A program made the position numbers and the translations under genes. A DNA stretch of 64,000 nucleotides from Bacillus sp. AFS029637. Its GTDB lineage: Bacteria; Bacillota; Bacilli; Bacillales; Bacillaceae_G. Positions 27,594 to 36,348 of this stretch are shown piece by piece (position 1 is the stretch's first letter; every line of letters begins with the position of its first letter). The DNA lies in NCBI RefSeq assembly GCF_002584985.1, contig NZ_NUPZ01000031.1:69565-133564 (forward strand), in the 5' to 3' direction. Under the pieces are notes generated by a model. The model saw nothing but the letters and a program-made list of their open reading frames with translations. It was not told where the DNA came from and searched no databases.

Positions 27594-30254
27594 TTAAGAC
27601 TCTGTTGTAACAACATTTCCGTCTGCGTGAGGTGTATCTTCTCCGGTATTCTGTTGTTGTTCTTCTTCAGCTTTTTTCTTAGCTTCTTCTTCAGCCTTTT
27701 TCTTAGCTTCTTCTTCAGCTTTTTTCTTAGCCTCTTCTTCAGCAGCTTTCTTTTGAGCTTCTTCTTGCTGTTTACGTTGTTGCTCTTGTTGCTGCTGTTG
27801 CTGTTCTTGCTGTTTTCGCTGTTCTTCTTCAGCTTTCTTTTGAGCTTCTTCTTGTTTTAGTTTGTCTTCATTAGCTTTTTTCTGTTCTTCTTCAGTTTTT
27901 TTCTTAGCTTCATCTTCAGCCTTTTTCTTAGCTTCGTCCTCAGCTTTCTTAGCATCTGGAACTCCTCCAGGAGCAGTGAAGGATGCGCCAACTGCAGGGC
28001 TTGTTCCTGTGCCTTTTTTCGCTACTACAGAGAAGCTGTAAGTAACACCTGGTTTAATTCCACCAAGAGTAGCTGTTGTACCATTTATTGATAGGCTACC
28101 GCTTGAACCGTCAGTAGCTTTATAGCTTGCTGCATATGCATCAACTTCTGCCGGGCCAGACCATTTTAGTGTAACAGTGCTAGCGCCGTCGAAAGTAACA
28201 TTGAGGCCGCTAGGTGCATCTACTTTAATTTGTTTAATCGCATCTTTTTTCGCACCTTTTACATATAACTCTCCGTTTATTTCTTGTACAGAAGAAGGAC
28301 GTTCGAAACGAGAGTTATCTGTAGCAAATTTGCTCATCATTACTTGGAACATTTGCTGTGCAATTCTGGTAGAGCGATCACCAATATAATTTTCTGGACC
28401 ATCTTTTTCGTAACCAGTCCATACAGCCATCGTATATTGAGGTGAATAGCCAGCGAACCAGCTATCTCTGTTCGCATCAGCTGGGATACCATATTTTTTT
28501 ATAACTGATTCATCAAAGTTTTGTGTTCCTGTTTTACCTGCTACATCAACACCTGGAACGTATGCTGTTGGACCTGTACCGCCAGAACCAGGTTTTACTA
28601 CGTCACGTAGAACGTCAGTAATCATGTAAGCTGTATAGTCGTGCATTGCACGTTGTTCTTTCGGTTTAAAGTTTTTCTTTTTCCCATCTGGGAAGATAAC
28701 TTCTTTTACGAAGTGAGGCTTGTTATACACACCGTCATTACCAAATGCGGCATACGCCCCTGCTAATTCTAATGGGGAACTATCGTTACTACCAATTGCT
28801 GTTGATTCATACGCTGTGCCGTCTTTAAATGTCATACCTAAGCTTTCAGCAAAAGCTTGTGACTTAGGAATACCAACCGCTTGGGCTGTTTTTAAAGCAG
28901 GGATGTTTAATGATTTTTTCAAAGCTTCACGTAGTGAAACGTCACCTTTGTAACTATTTGTTGCATTTCGTATTTTTTTACCATTGGAATACGTATACTC
29001 TGAGTCATTTAATTGATGGTATGTAGACCATTGTAAATTCTCAATTGCTGGGCCGTAGTCGAAAATTGGTTTCATTGTTGAACCGACTTGGCGTTTTAAA
29101 TCAGTGGCCATATTATGACCTTTGAAAGTAGACTTACTTTCTTTACGCCCAGCACCAATTGCTCGAACTTCTCCAGATTGTGTATCCATAAATACGAATG
29201 ATCCTTGGAATTGATCGTTCGGATATTTAATAAGATTGCCATCCATAATTTTATCAGCGTAATCTTGAGCATCTTGATCAAGTGTTGTATGAATCGTTAA
29301 ACCATCTGAACCGATATTTACATCCGGATATTCTTTTTCAACTTCCTTTACAACAGCATCTAAAAATGCTTGATACTTCATTTCAGTTACTTCTGAAGAT
29401 GGTTGAAGACCCTCAGTTACAGGGATTTTCATTGCGTTATTCATTTCATCTTTTGTTATATAACCATGTCGATTCATTAATGATAATACGACGTTACGAC
29501 GTTGTGTAGCTCGTTCAACGTTGTCTGGTTTTGTTGGATCATAAATATTTGGACCTTGGGGCAAACCAGCAAGCATTGCAGCTTCATGTAACTGTAAGTC
29601 TTTTAAATCTTTGTTATAATATTTTTTGGCTGCTGTTGCAATACCGTACGAACGGTTACCTAAGTTAATCTTGTTTAAGTACATTTCTAAAATCTCATGT
29701 TTAGAGTATTGTTGCTCTAATTTGTAAGATAAGTACCATTCTTGTACTTTTCTCTTGGCAGTTTTGTCCATTGTTAGAAAATAATTTTTAACTACTTGTT
29801 GCGTAATCGTACTACCACCTTGGGAACCGAAACCACCAGTGATATTTTCCATAACTGCTTTAGTAGTTCGTCTAAAATCAATTCCATTGTGATCATAGAA
29901 GCGTGAATCCTCAGTCGCAAGGAATGCATTTTCAACTACTTTCGGAATTTGGTCGTAAGTAACATGGGTTCGTTTTTCAGCACCGTATTCATAGAAGAAA
30001 TTTCCGTTTTTATCAAGAAACTTTGTAGATAAAGGATTAACAAGTTTTGATTTGTCTAATTTTGGAGCGTCCTTTACCATTACAAAGAAAGCGGAAACGC
30101 TAGCTATGAGACCAACGATACCAAGAAGTAGACAACCTATAAGGAATTTCTTGAAAAAGGAGCCTTTTTTCTTTGGTTTTTCTTCTTTATTTGTTTCTTT
30201 CTTTTGATTTTTCACATGATTTCGTTCTGTACGAGAACGATAATTATCTGACAT
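27594..30254 (-). CDS. ponA: Penicillin-binding protein 1A (class A, glycosyltransferase/transpeptidase)
   Basis: Bifunctional peptidoglycan synthase of 886 residues. In order: basic cytoplasmic tail, membrane helix (about 33-57), GT51 domain with ATEDSRFYDHNGID and GGSTITQQVVKN, transpeptidase domain with GSTMKP (SxxK), KSLNIP (SxN) and GKTGTQ (KTG), a fibronectin type III-like domain (about 685-770), and a long Lys/Glu/Ala/Gln tail with repeated EEAKKKAE units. The start follows GTAGGAGA. It lies just behind recU on the same strand, the conserved recU-ponA pair. The repetitive tail is probably variable between strains. Confidence 0.95.
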   Translation of the reverse strand: MSDNYRSRTERNHVKNQKKETNKEEKPKKKGSFFKKFLIGCLLLGIVGLIASVSAFFVMVKDAPKLDKSKLVNPLSTKFLDKNGNFFYEYGAEKRTHVTYDQIPKVVENAFLATEDSRFYDHNGIDFRRTTKAVMENITGGFGSQGGSTITQQVVKNYFLTMDKTAKRKVQEWYLSYKLEQQYSKHEILEMYLNKINLGNRSYGIATAAKKYYNKDLKDLQLHEAAMLAGLPQGPNIYDPTKPDNVERATQRRNVVLSLMNRHGYITKDEMNNAMKIPVTEGLQPSSEVTEMKYQAFLDAVVKEVEKEYPDVNIGSDGLTIHTTLDQDAQDYADKIMDGNLIKYPNDQFQGSFVFMDTQSGEVRAIGAGRKESKSTFKGHNMATDLKRQVGSTMKPIFDYGPAIENLQWSTYHQLNDSEYTYSNGKKIRNATNSYKGDVSLREALKKSLNIPALKTAQAVGIPKSQAFAESLGMTFKDGTAYESTAIGSNDSSPLELAGAYAAFGNDGVYNKPHFVKEVIFPDGKKKNFKPKEQRAMHDYTAYMITDVLRDVVKPGSGGTGPTAYVPGVDVAGKTGTQNFDESVIKKYGIPADANRDSWFAGYSPQYTMAVWTGYEKDGPENYIGDRSTRIAQQMFQVMMSKFATDNSRFERPSSVQEINGELYVKGAKKDAIKQIKVDAPSGLNVTFDGASTVTLKWSGPAEVDAYAASYKATDGSSGSLSINGTTATLGGIKPGVTYSFSVVAKKGTGTSPAVGASFTAPGGVPDAKKAEDEAKKKAEDEAKKKTEEEQKKANEDKLKQEEAQKKAEEEQRKQQEQQQQQQEQQRKQQEEAQKKAAEEEAKKKAEEEAKKKAEEEAKKKAEEEQQQNTGEDTPHADGNVVTTES

Positions 30255-30319
30255 TATACTTTCTCCTACCTTTCATTCTCTCCCCAAAAGTCGAAAAAAG
30301 AGCCTTAGTGATGACTCTA

Positions 30320-30922
30320 TCACGAAAAATAAACCGTGTCTAGTACACGGATATAATCAATCCGAGGGTGATAACCGCATGACAATAAAGAGCCATGCTC
30401 TTCTATTTCTGCTTTCGTAATTGATTTACGTCCACCAGTATTTTGACGATTCCAAAATGCAATAATATGTTTCGCATCGAGTAAATAAAGTTCATCAAAA
30501 AGTGTAAATTTAATAATAACAAATGCAATTCCATTATGAGCAATCACTTGCTTCATATGTTCAATTTGATGAAGGTGGAAGTTTTGAAGTGGGAAACTAG
30601 TTTTATTTTTTGTTTCTTTCGCTTCAAAATCGATGTATTTCCCTTTGTATACACCGTTGTAATCTGTTGTAGAAGGTTGTTTAAAATACGCTTCTTTTAC
30701 CACTGCAGCACTTCGAGCGGGGTAATCTACTTTTACAATTTGAAGAGGTGTCGGTTTTTTATGTACACATGCAATATTATGGGTTAAGTAATATTCATTT
30801 GTTTCATTCAGTTCCTCTTCAAGGGACATACCTCTATTACTATAAGTATGTTTTTTAATTGGTGTTTTATGAGGTTGTGAAGCTTGATTGTACCGTTTTC
30901 CATTTGGGTAACGAATGGTCAT
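30320..30922 (-). CDS. recU: Holliday junction resolvase RecU
   Basis: Resolves four-way junctions in recombination and chromosome segregation and modulates RecA. The 200 residues show the family block [16 protein letters not shown], the nuclease core with [19 protein letters not shown] (Asp and Glu of the active site) and [15 protein letters not shown] near the end. It heads the recU-ponA operon and diverges from yppC. Confidence 0.95.
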   Translation of the reverse strand: MTIRYPNGKRYNQASQPHKTPIKKHTYSNRGMSLEEELNETNEYYLTHNIACVHKKPTPLQIVKVDYPARSAAVVKEAYFKQPSTTDYNGVYKGKYIDFEAKETKNKTSFPLQNFHLHQIEHMKQVIAHNGIAFVIIKFTLFDELYLLDAKHIIAFWNRQNTGGRKSITKAEIEEHGSLLSCGYHPRIDYIRVLDTVYFS

Positions 30923-31025
30923 AGTGTGTCCACTCCCAACTTGCTAAGAATTACTTACAAAGGTGATTATATCAAAAAATGAAAAAAGATGTGACCTTTT
31001 TGAAGAAAGGTAGGGTGACTTATGT

Positions 31026-32051
31026 ATGTTTACATGGAATGATTATGAAAAAATTAAACAATATCGTAAAAATATGGTCTGTACAGAAGAAGAAAAAACA
31101 ATGGTTTACAGCATTAAGAGGGCAATAGAAATAGCTAATATGGATAACATTTCTCGAACGCAGTTTTATCAAGAATATTATGTAAGAAATAGTGAAATTA
31201 GGTGGGCTTTTTTAGCGAGTATGGTCTCGAGAAATGCGGGATGGAATATGACTGATTTAAAAGGGAGGTATTATGCGACTGTTTTACCTCAAATAGTAAA
31301 AAAACATTTTTTTCAGATTTATGAAAAAGCTAATTGGATTATTTTTTTAGATGCATTTCCTCAGCTATTGTTATACGAAGAAAGTAAGAGGAGGCAGGCG
31401 CCGCTATTTTACTTGTTACAATATTTCAACGTATCAATTTTTATGGAAAAAGAATGGATATATTTTTGGGAGAAAAAAGATATAAATAGGCTTATGACAG
31501 CGCTTATTATAAATGAACAAAATAAAATTCAAAAACCAGTTATTGAGAATACATATTTTAAAAAACAGGTATTCCATACAGCACTTTTTAAATTGCAAGA
31601 AATGCTTCATGTTAGTGCCGTTATTTTTCCAACTGTTGAAGGGAATATGTATGGTTTTTCAGTTTATCAATTTGAAACGTTACAGAAGCGTATAGAACTA
31701 GGGAAGAAATTAGCAGAGTTACTATTTCATCCGAAGTATAAAAGGTTATTCCATAGGTTTGCATTGCAAACGATACACACAGGATCAAGAACAGATTATG
31801 AATATTATGTAAGAGATGCTAGAAAATCTTGTACGCCAACCCTTAGAGAGGTTTATCCTGCTGTTGCACATAAGGAAATAAGTATGAGAGATTGGTTTTG
31901 TAGAGATACGGAAATAAATGAGCTATTTTCACTGAAAGAGTATAAGGGGGAAGTTGATATAACAGAATGGTATAAAAGAAAGAGGGAGCAAATCTATGCT
32001 GTTTCTATCGTAAATCGTTTTGTTAAAAGGATAGATGAGTTCATGATATAA
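31026..32051 (+). CDS. yppC: DUF2515 family protein YppC
   Basis: A 341-residue protein of the DUF2515 family, the counterpart of B. subtilis YppC, also divergent from recU. It is rich in aromatic and basic residues, with ISRTQFYQEYY and SRNAGWNMTDLKG as conserved segments, and has no clear signal peptide. ATG 31026 follows AAAGGTAGGGTG. Function unknown. Confidence 0.82.
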   Translation: MFTWNDYEKIKQYRKNMVCTEEEKTMVYSIKRAIEIANMDNISRTQFYQEYYVRNSEIRWAFLASMVSRNAGWNMTDLKGRYYATVLPQIVKKHFFQIYEKANWIIFLDAFPQLLLYEESKRRQAPLFYLLQYFNVSIFMEKEWIYFWEKKDINRLMTALIINEQNKIQKPVIENTYFKKQVFHTALFKLQEMLHVSAVIFPTVEGNMYGFSVYQFETLQKRIELGKKLAELLFHPKYKRLFHRFALQTIHTGSRTDYEYYVRDARKSCTPTLREVYPAVAHKEISMRDWFCRDTEINELFSLKEYKGEVDITEWYKRKREQIYAVSIVNRFVKRIDEFMI

Positions 32052-32055
32052 TAAA

Positions 32056-32096
32056 AAAGAAGTCCCGTCTTCAAAACTGAAGGCGGGACTTCTTAA
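32056..32096. terminator. Hairpin terminator between yppC and the sspM-like gene
   Basis: AAGAAGTCCCG and CGGGACTTCTT form a long stem. The T tract is on the minus strand, downstream of the sspM-like gene; on the plus strand it ends yppC more weakly. Confidence 0.75.
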
Positions 32097-32205
32097 TGTG
32101 AAGTAATTTTACCATGTGTGCTAAGGACTTAATCTCAAAACTTAAAGAAAGTAAGAGATTAAAGATAGTTTGGAAATTAGCTACTCTATTCGTTAAAGCT
32201 TCACT

Positions 32206-32310
32206 TTATGTAGCAGGAAAGTTTGGACCGTCTAGCTTTGGATTGCCAGTTTCGGGTTTATTTTGTTTCTTGTTTTGTTTCTTCTTTTTTTCGTTTCTGT
32301 TCTTTGCCAT
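32206..32310 (-). CDS. sspM: Small acid-soluble spore protein M-like (34 residues)
   Basis: A 34-codon minus-strand gene with an excellent ribosome site (GGGAGGTG). The product starts MAKNRNEKKKKQNKK and ends KLDGPNFPAT. B. subtilis SspM has the same length, a basic N-terminus and an ending of the form KLGGPNRPST, and I recall it in the same ypp neighbourhood. Such minor SASPs are made in the forespore under SigG. The identification rests on size, composition and the C-terminal motif. Confidence 0.6.
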   Translation of the reverse strand: MAKNRNEKKKKQNKKQNKPETGNPKLDGPNFPAT

Positions 32311-32470
32311 CTTAATACACCTCCCTTTTGTATTGTTACCATTTCCATAAATGACATACAGAATGATTTCTTTGACGAATAACAACTAGTTTTGTCATGT
32401 GAGCAGGAGTGATAAATCATTCGGCGAAATTACATGACAAAGGAAAAGCAAAGAAGGAGGCGTTTTATAT

Positions 32471-32713
32471 ATGGCGATGGTTCAGAAGGAAGATGTAATG
32501 AAAAAAATGGATCAAATGTTAAGTTCTCTCGATTTGCTGGAAATGAATATAGGGATTAGAATGAATCATGCATTAAAGGATAAAGGTGAAAATATATGCA
32601 ATAAGATAGAAATAACAGAAATGCATATTGAGCATATGGAAAATAAATTAGTGCATCACGAAGAAAAAGGGAATTGGGTGAAAACATTTCAAAACGTCGT
32701 AGTGAGTGCATAA
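32471..32713 (+). CDS. Small helical protein at the yppD position
   Basis: An 80-residue, probably alpha-helical or coiled-coil protein (charged heptad-like stretches from VMKKMDQML to EHMENKLVHHEEK). AAGGAGGCG precedes ATG 32471. Its place between yppC and yppE corresponds to yppD of B. subtilis, but I do not recognise the sequence well enough to transfer the name. It is co-transcribed with yppE, 15 bases downstream. Confidence 0.65.
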   Translation: MAMVQKEDVMKKMDQMLSSLDLLEMNIGIRMNHALKDKGENICNKIEITEMHIEHMENKLVHHEEKGNWVKTFQNVVVSA

Positions 32714-32728
32714 TAAGGTGGGAATGAA

Positions 32729-33073
32729 ATGAAGTATGGGGCGTTAATTGAGTCTTCGGAAAAACTCATGCAGTATAATAATGAAGCGAATGTGAAAAAA
32801 AGAGAAATGATCGAATATGATTTTTATAAGGATATGAAACCATTTGTAAATACGGTAGATGAGGAACTGGCGGTGTGGAAAGAATTAGCGTATACGTGGA
32901 TTAAAGAAGAAAAACCGAAGTATATACATGTACAGCAAATTGATCAAGTATACGACAATTTACAAACGAATGTGTTGCAATGTTTTGTAAATAAAGGTAA
33001 AGGTAAGCGATTCTTTGAAACACATCAAGCTATTTCATATACTTTACAAAATATAGTTGAACAATGTAAATAA
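32729..33073 (+). CDS. yppE: DUF1798 family protein YppE
   Basis: A 114-residue helical-bundle protein of the YppE (DUF1798) family; the B. subtilis structure is a small four-helix bundle of unknown function. Characteristic are YDFYKDMKPFVNTVDEEL and YIHVQQIDQVYDNL. RBS is AAGGTGGG. A terminator follows at once. Confidence 0.82.
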   Translation: MKYGALIESSEKLMQYNNEANVKKREMIEYDFYKDMKPFVNTVDEELAVWKELAYTWIKEEKPKYIHVQQIDQVYDNLQTNVLQCFVNKGKGKRFFETHQAISYTLQNIVEQCK

Positions 33074-33103
33074 CAAGAGGGGGAAACCCTCTTGTTTTTT
33101 TAT
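33072..33103 (+). terminator. Terminator after yppE
   Basis: AACAAGAGGG and CCCTCTTGTT form the stem, followed by a T run. Confidence 0.9.
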
Positions 33104-33116
33104 CTCGCAAAATCTG

Positions 33117-33174
33117 GATTGGTGAAGGCTAATAATCAGTGGGGTGAATGCCCCCCTACTAATTAAAGTTTCAC
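33117..33174 (-). repeat. Partial bcr1-like repeat (copy C)
   Basis: On the minus strand: GTGAAACTTT, then ATTAGTAGGGG hairpinned with CCCCACTGAT, then TATTAGCCTTCACCAATC. It is the first third of the element at 1994, reading away from yppF, and it ends three bases from the yppF stop codon. Confidence 0.65.
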
Positions 33175-33176
33175 TA

Positions 33177-33368
33177 TTAAGCTTCTGTCATTGTTGTAGG
33201 TTTTGTTGCACCGTTTATTTCTAATTCTTTTATTACTGTTCGGTAATCAGAAATGCATATTTTCCCTTCGAGATACCAATGTCTCGCAAAGTCTAATAAT
33301 TCATTTGCATTTTCTGTGGAATACCCCTTTTTTTGAGAAAACGCTTGTTTTAAATCCCCTAATACCAT
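33177..33368 (-). CDS. yppF: YppF family protein
   Basis: A 63-residue protein of the YppF family. The central ANELLDFARHWYLEGKICISDYR block is diagnostic. The start has a GGGGGAGG-type ribosome site upstream on the minus strand. Function unknown. It sits in the conserved order yppE-yppF-yppG. Confidence 0.82.
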   Translation of the reverse strand: MVLGDLKQAFSQKKGYSTENANELLDFARHWYLEGKICISDYRTVIKELEINGATKPTTMTEA

Positions 33369-33483
33369 GTTGATTCCTCCCCCATGAGAATCTTCTTCTT
33401 CATTATCATAGCATGGAAGGGTTTTCTTTTTTAATTTTTTAAAAATTTAAACTTCCGACAAAAATAGACAGATAATCCGTCAC

Positions 33484-33511
33484 ACAAATTATTTTACAGG
33501 TACATATTATA
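33484..33511 (+). promoter_or_regulatory. Candidate SigK promoter of yppG
   Basis: AC at 33484-33485, a 17-base spacer, and CATATTATA at 33503-33511 match the SigK consensus (AC, then CATAnnnTA). It lies about 35 bases before the yppG start. Late mother-cell expression would suit a coat-associated protein. cotD at 34218 also has a CATAnnnTA match (34166-34174), with a poorer -35. Confidence 0.5.
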
Positions 33512-33545
33512 TATGTAGAAACTTATGTGAAGGAGGAGAGAATGC

Positions 33546-34061
33546 ATGTTTCAACAACCTAACGTATATCAGCAATCTAATCCATATGCACAGCAAAATA
33601 TGTACCAATATAATACAGATACATATTTACGATATAATATGTATCCTTTCGAGCCTCATTATGGAAATCAAAATTATTACCAGCCATTTGAAGTGTCGTT
33701 TATGAATCAACAGCAGCAGCCCTATATGGATCAACAGCAGCAACCTTATATGAATCAACAGCAGCCCTATATGGATCAACAACAGCAACCTTATATGAAT
33801 TCACAATATTATATGCCGCCATCATCTCCATATGGGAATCAACAAGCGATGTTTTATCCACCAAAACAACCGTACCCGACGCAGAATAAACAAAAACAAC
33901 AACAGCAACCGAGTCAATTTTCTAGTTTTGTTTCCCAATTTAAAAACTCAGATGGTAACTATGATGTAAATAAAATGATGAATACAGCTGGACAAATGAT
34001 GAATGCGATGAATCAAGTGACCGGTATTGTGAAGCAAGTTGGAGGCTTTTTTGGTAAATAA
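33546..34061 (+). CDS. yppG: YppG-like spore-associated protein, Gln/Tyr/Pro-rich
   Basis: A 171-residue hydrophilic protein dominated by Gln, Tyr, Pro, Asn and Met. Four tandem copies of a nine-residue unit of the type MNQQQQPYM/MDQQQQPYM lie at residues about 53-85 (DNA 33702-33800). The C-terminal 45 residues (FSSFVSQFKNSDGNYDVNKMM onward) are the conserved YppG domain. Composition and genomic place beside cotD point to the spore coat. GGAGGAG precedes the start. The repeat number may vary between strains. Confidence 0.75.
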   Translation: MFQQPNVYQQSNPYAQQNMYQYNTDTYLRYNMYPFEPHYGNQNYYQPFEVSFMNQQQQPYMDQQQQPYMNQQQPYMDQQQQPYMNSQYYMPPSSPYGNQQAMFYPPKQPYPTQNKQKQQQQPSQFSSFVSQFKNSDGNYDVNKMMNTAGQMMNAMNQVTGIVKQVGGFFGK

Positions 34062-34217
34062 TAATGGAGTGTTGTCCACTATGTATACGGTGAATGAAAC
34101 ATAGCTCTAGACAAATTTCCATGAAATAAATGGGTATATATAACAAGCGGCTTAACCTCTTTTCTCATACTGTAAAGTGTAATCAGATTTTTTTAACGAG
34201 AGAGGAGAGAAAAAACT

Positions 34218-34646
34218 ATGCATCATTGTCATCCTTGTTTTGGAGGGCATAAGCCTGTAGGACCTATTTGTACAACTGCTCCTGTCATTCATCCGACGAA
34301 ACAATGTGTTACACATTCTTTTTCAACAACGGTGGTGCCACACATTTACCCAACACATACAACACATGTACATCATCAACAAATTAAAAATCAAAGCTTC
34401 TTCCCACAAACAAATTCAAATGTAAATGTCGTAGACCCAATCGATCCAGGATTTGGCGGAGGGTGTGGACCATGTGGTCATGGACACCATGGACACCATG
34501 GACATTTTGGACATCAAGTATCTCCATTTGGTCCAGGACCAAATGTATCACCATTCTTACCAAATAATGTATCACCGGTAGGACCAAATGTATCGCCAGT
34601 AGGTCCAAATGTGGGACCAAATGTTGGTGGAATGTTTAAAAAGTAA
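34218..34646 (+). CDS. cotD: Spore coat protein CotD-like
   Basis: A 142-residue His/Cys/Pro/Gly-rich protein. The N-terminal MHHCHPCFGGHKPVGP and the THVHHQQ region match the inner-coat protein CotD of B. subtilis. The C-terminal half contains GHGHHGHHGHFGH and short repeats of the type NVSPVGP. GAGAGGAGAG precedes ATG 34218. B. subtilis cotD also sits next to ypsA. Such coats are cross-linked late in sporulation under SigK/GerE. Confidence 0.85.
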   Translation: MHHCHPCFGGHKPVGPICTTAPVIHPTKQCVTHSFSTTVVPHIYPTHTTHVHHQQIKNQSFFPQTNSNVNVVDPIDPGFGGGCGPCGHGHHGHHGHFGHQVSPFGPGPNVSPFLPNNVSPVGPNVSPVGPNVGPNVGGMFKK

Positions 34647-34655
34647 ATGATATGT

Positions 34656-34686
34656 TAGAACTAGCTAAATGCTAGTTCTTTTTTTG
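34656..34686 (+). terminator. Terminator after cotD
   Basis: AGAACTAG and CTAGTTCT form the stem and T7 follows. Confidence 0.9.
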
Positions 34687-34702
34687 TAATTGGAGTGTTG
34701 AT

Positions 34703-35257
34703 ATGAAAGTTATTGCTGTAACGGGATATAAACCTTTTGAACTTGGTATATTTAAAAATGATCATCCAGGGGTGGCATGTATCAAAAAGGCATTGCACCG
34801 AAAATTAACTACTTTTGTAGAAGAAGGTTTGGAGTGGGTGATTATAAGTGGGCAGTTAGGAGTCGAATTATGGGCTGCTGAAGTTGTTTTTGAAATTCAA
34901 GTAGAATATCCAGATGTTAAATTAGCTGTATTTACTCCGTTTTTAGAACAAGAAGAAAATTGGAAAGAAGATAATTGTGAATATTACGAATTTATTCTCT
35001 CGCAAGCAGATCATGTTGATAGTATCACAAAACGGAAGTACGAAAGTCCGGAGCAATTTAAATTAAAAAATCAATTTTTTATTGAAAAAAGTGATGCTCT
35101 TTTAGCTGTATATGATGAAGAAAAACCAGGAAGTCCTAAATATATTGTAGAAGCAGCAAAGAAAAAAGGAGAAATAGAAAATTATCACAGTTATTTCATT
35201 CTTTTTTCTGATTTACAAGATATAATAGAAGAGGAACAGTGGAATAATGCAGAGTAA
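34703..35257 (+). CDS. ypsA: SLOG-superfamily protein YpsA (DUF1273)
   Basis: A 184-residue Rossmann-like protein of the DUF1273/SLOG superfamily, predicted to bind a nucleotide-derived ligand. Visible are [29 protein letters not shown] (glycine-rich ligand loop) and [15 protein letters not shown]. In Gram-positive bacteria ypsA is almost always next to gpsB, and B. subtilis YpsA affects cell division when overproduced. ATG 34703 follows TTGGAG. Confidence 0.9.
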   Translation: MKVIAVTGYKPFELGIFKNDHPGVACIKKALHRKLTTFVEEGLEWVIISGQLGVELWAAEVVFEIQVEYPDVKLAVFTPFLEQEENWKEDNCEYYEFILSQADHVDSITKRKYESPEQFKLKNQFFIEKSDALLAVYDEEKPGSPKYIVEAAKKKGEIENYHSYFILFSDLQDIIEEEQWNNAE

Positions 35258-35354
35258 TATGTAATATAGTACTTGTTTATATGATTGACAAAAGGCATTG
35301 TTTCTGAAAAAATTTAGTTAATGAAAGTTTTGGCAAAAATTTGAGGTGAAGAAA

Positions 35355-35690
35355 ATGATTTCGGATAAAATTAAATTAACGGCGAAAGATATTTTAGAAA
35401 AAGAATTTAAGACAGGCATGAGAGGTTACCAACAAGAAGAAGTAGACAAGTTTCTTGATATGATCATTAAAGATTATGAAGCTTTCCACAAGGAATTCGA
35501 ACAATTAAAGCAACAAAATGCTCGTTTAAAACGTGAATTAGAGGAACAAAAACTAGCAGCAACACAAGTTCCGCAACAACCTGTACAAACACCAGTTGCA
35601 CAACCGGTATATAACAACACGAATACGGACATTTTAAAACGTTTATCTAATTTAGAAAAAGCTGTATTTGGAAGTAAATTATACGAATAA
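35355..35690 (+). CDS. gpsB: Cell division/elongation adaptor GpsB
   Basis: A 111-residue DivIVA-like coiled-coil protein that shuttles PBP1 between side-wall and septum. The N-terminal membrane-binding and PBP-binding domain ([30 protein letters not shown]) is followed by a coiled coil, a variable Gln/Pro linker (about 70-90) and a short C-terminal trimerisation helix ([15 protein letters not shown]). The start is ATG 35355 after GAGGTGAAG. Its partner PBP1A is encoded in this window (ponA). Confidence 0.95.
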   Translation: MISDKIKLTAKDILEKEFKTGMRGYQQEEVDKFLDMIIKDYEAFHKEFEQLKQQNARLKRELEEQKLAATQVPQQPVQTPVAQPVYNNTNTDILKRLSNLEKAVFGSKLYE

Positions 35691-35771
35691 TGTATGGTGG
35701 TAAAAAGGTTAAAGTATTTTACATAGAAAAAAATATTGCAAAATCTTTTTGTTTCCACTATACTAATGGAT

Positions 35772-36178
35772 GTCATAACGTTTGGGTAATCGCTGCAACG
35801 CCAACGTTGTAGAGGAAAGTCCATGCTCGCACGGCCTGAGATGGCTGTAGTGTTCGTGCCTAGCCAATTCATAAGCTAGGGTATTCTGGCTGCAAGGCTG
35901 GTTTAACGGCAGGGAAAAAACCTAAGTCCTTTCGGATATGGTTTGACTACCTTTAAAGTGCCACAGTGACGAAGTCCTTGAAGAAATGATAGGAGTGGAA
36001 CGAGGTAAACCCCACGAGCGAGAAACCCAAATAATGGTAGGGGAATCTTTTCCAAGGAAATGAACGATGGGAAAGGACAGGTTGTATAACCTGTAGATAG
36101 ATGATTGCCACCGGAGTACGAGGCGTGGGCCGTTTGCAGTACAAAGGAACAGAACATGGCTTACAGAACGTTATGAAC
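35772..36178 (+). ncRNA. rnpB: RNase P RNA (Bacillus type B)
   Basis: The catalytic RNA that matures tRNA 5' ends. Landmarks are the paired ends (ATAACGTT at the 5' side with AACGTTAT at the 3' side), the CR I block GAGGAAAGTCCATGCTC, GTGCCACAGTGACGAAG, GGTAAACCCC, GAGCGAGAAACCC, and the terminal ACAGAACATGGCTTACAG that pairs with CR I. The layout matches B. subtilis rnpB base for base over long stretches and occupies the same place between gpsB and ypsC. Confidence 0.97.
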
Positions 36179-36195
36179 CAACTATGAAATAACTC

Positions 36196-36228
36196 AGCTC
36201 TCCTTTGTTAGAGGAGGGCTTTTTATTT
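36196..36228 (+). terminator. Terminator of rnpB
   Basis: AGCTCTCCT and AGGAGGGCT form a stem, followed by T5. Confidence 0.85.
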
Positions 36229-36348
36229 GTATGAAGTTATAAATTGTGAGTTAAAATGATAAATGAGAAAATTCTTCGTAATATGTAAGAATTAATAAGA
36301 CAACATGCTATTAATTATTGTTTGAATATACATAAGAGGTGAATGCAA

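Noticed and set aside
27627-27860. Long plus-strand frame rich in Phe, Ser and Leu
   Set aside because: It is the complement of the AAG/GAA-rich repetitive tail of ponA; no ribosome site and composition explained by the repeat.
32114-32350. Plus-strand frame with a Phe-rich end
   Set aside because: It is largely the complement of the better supported sspM-like gene and is preceded by no ribosome site.
35903-36157. Minus-strand frames inside the RNase P RNA
   Set aside because: The region is fully accounted for by rnpB, and neither frame has a ribosome site.
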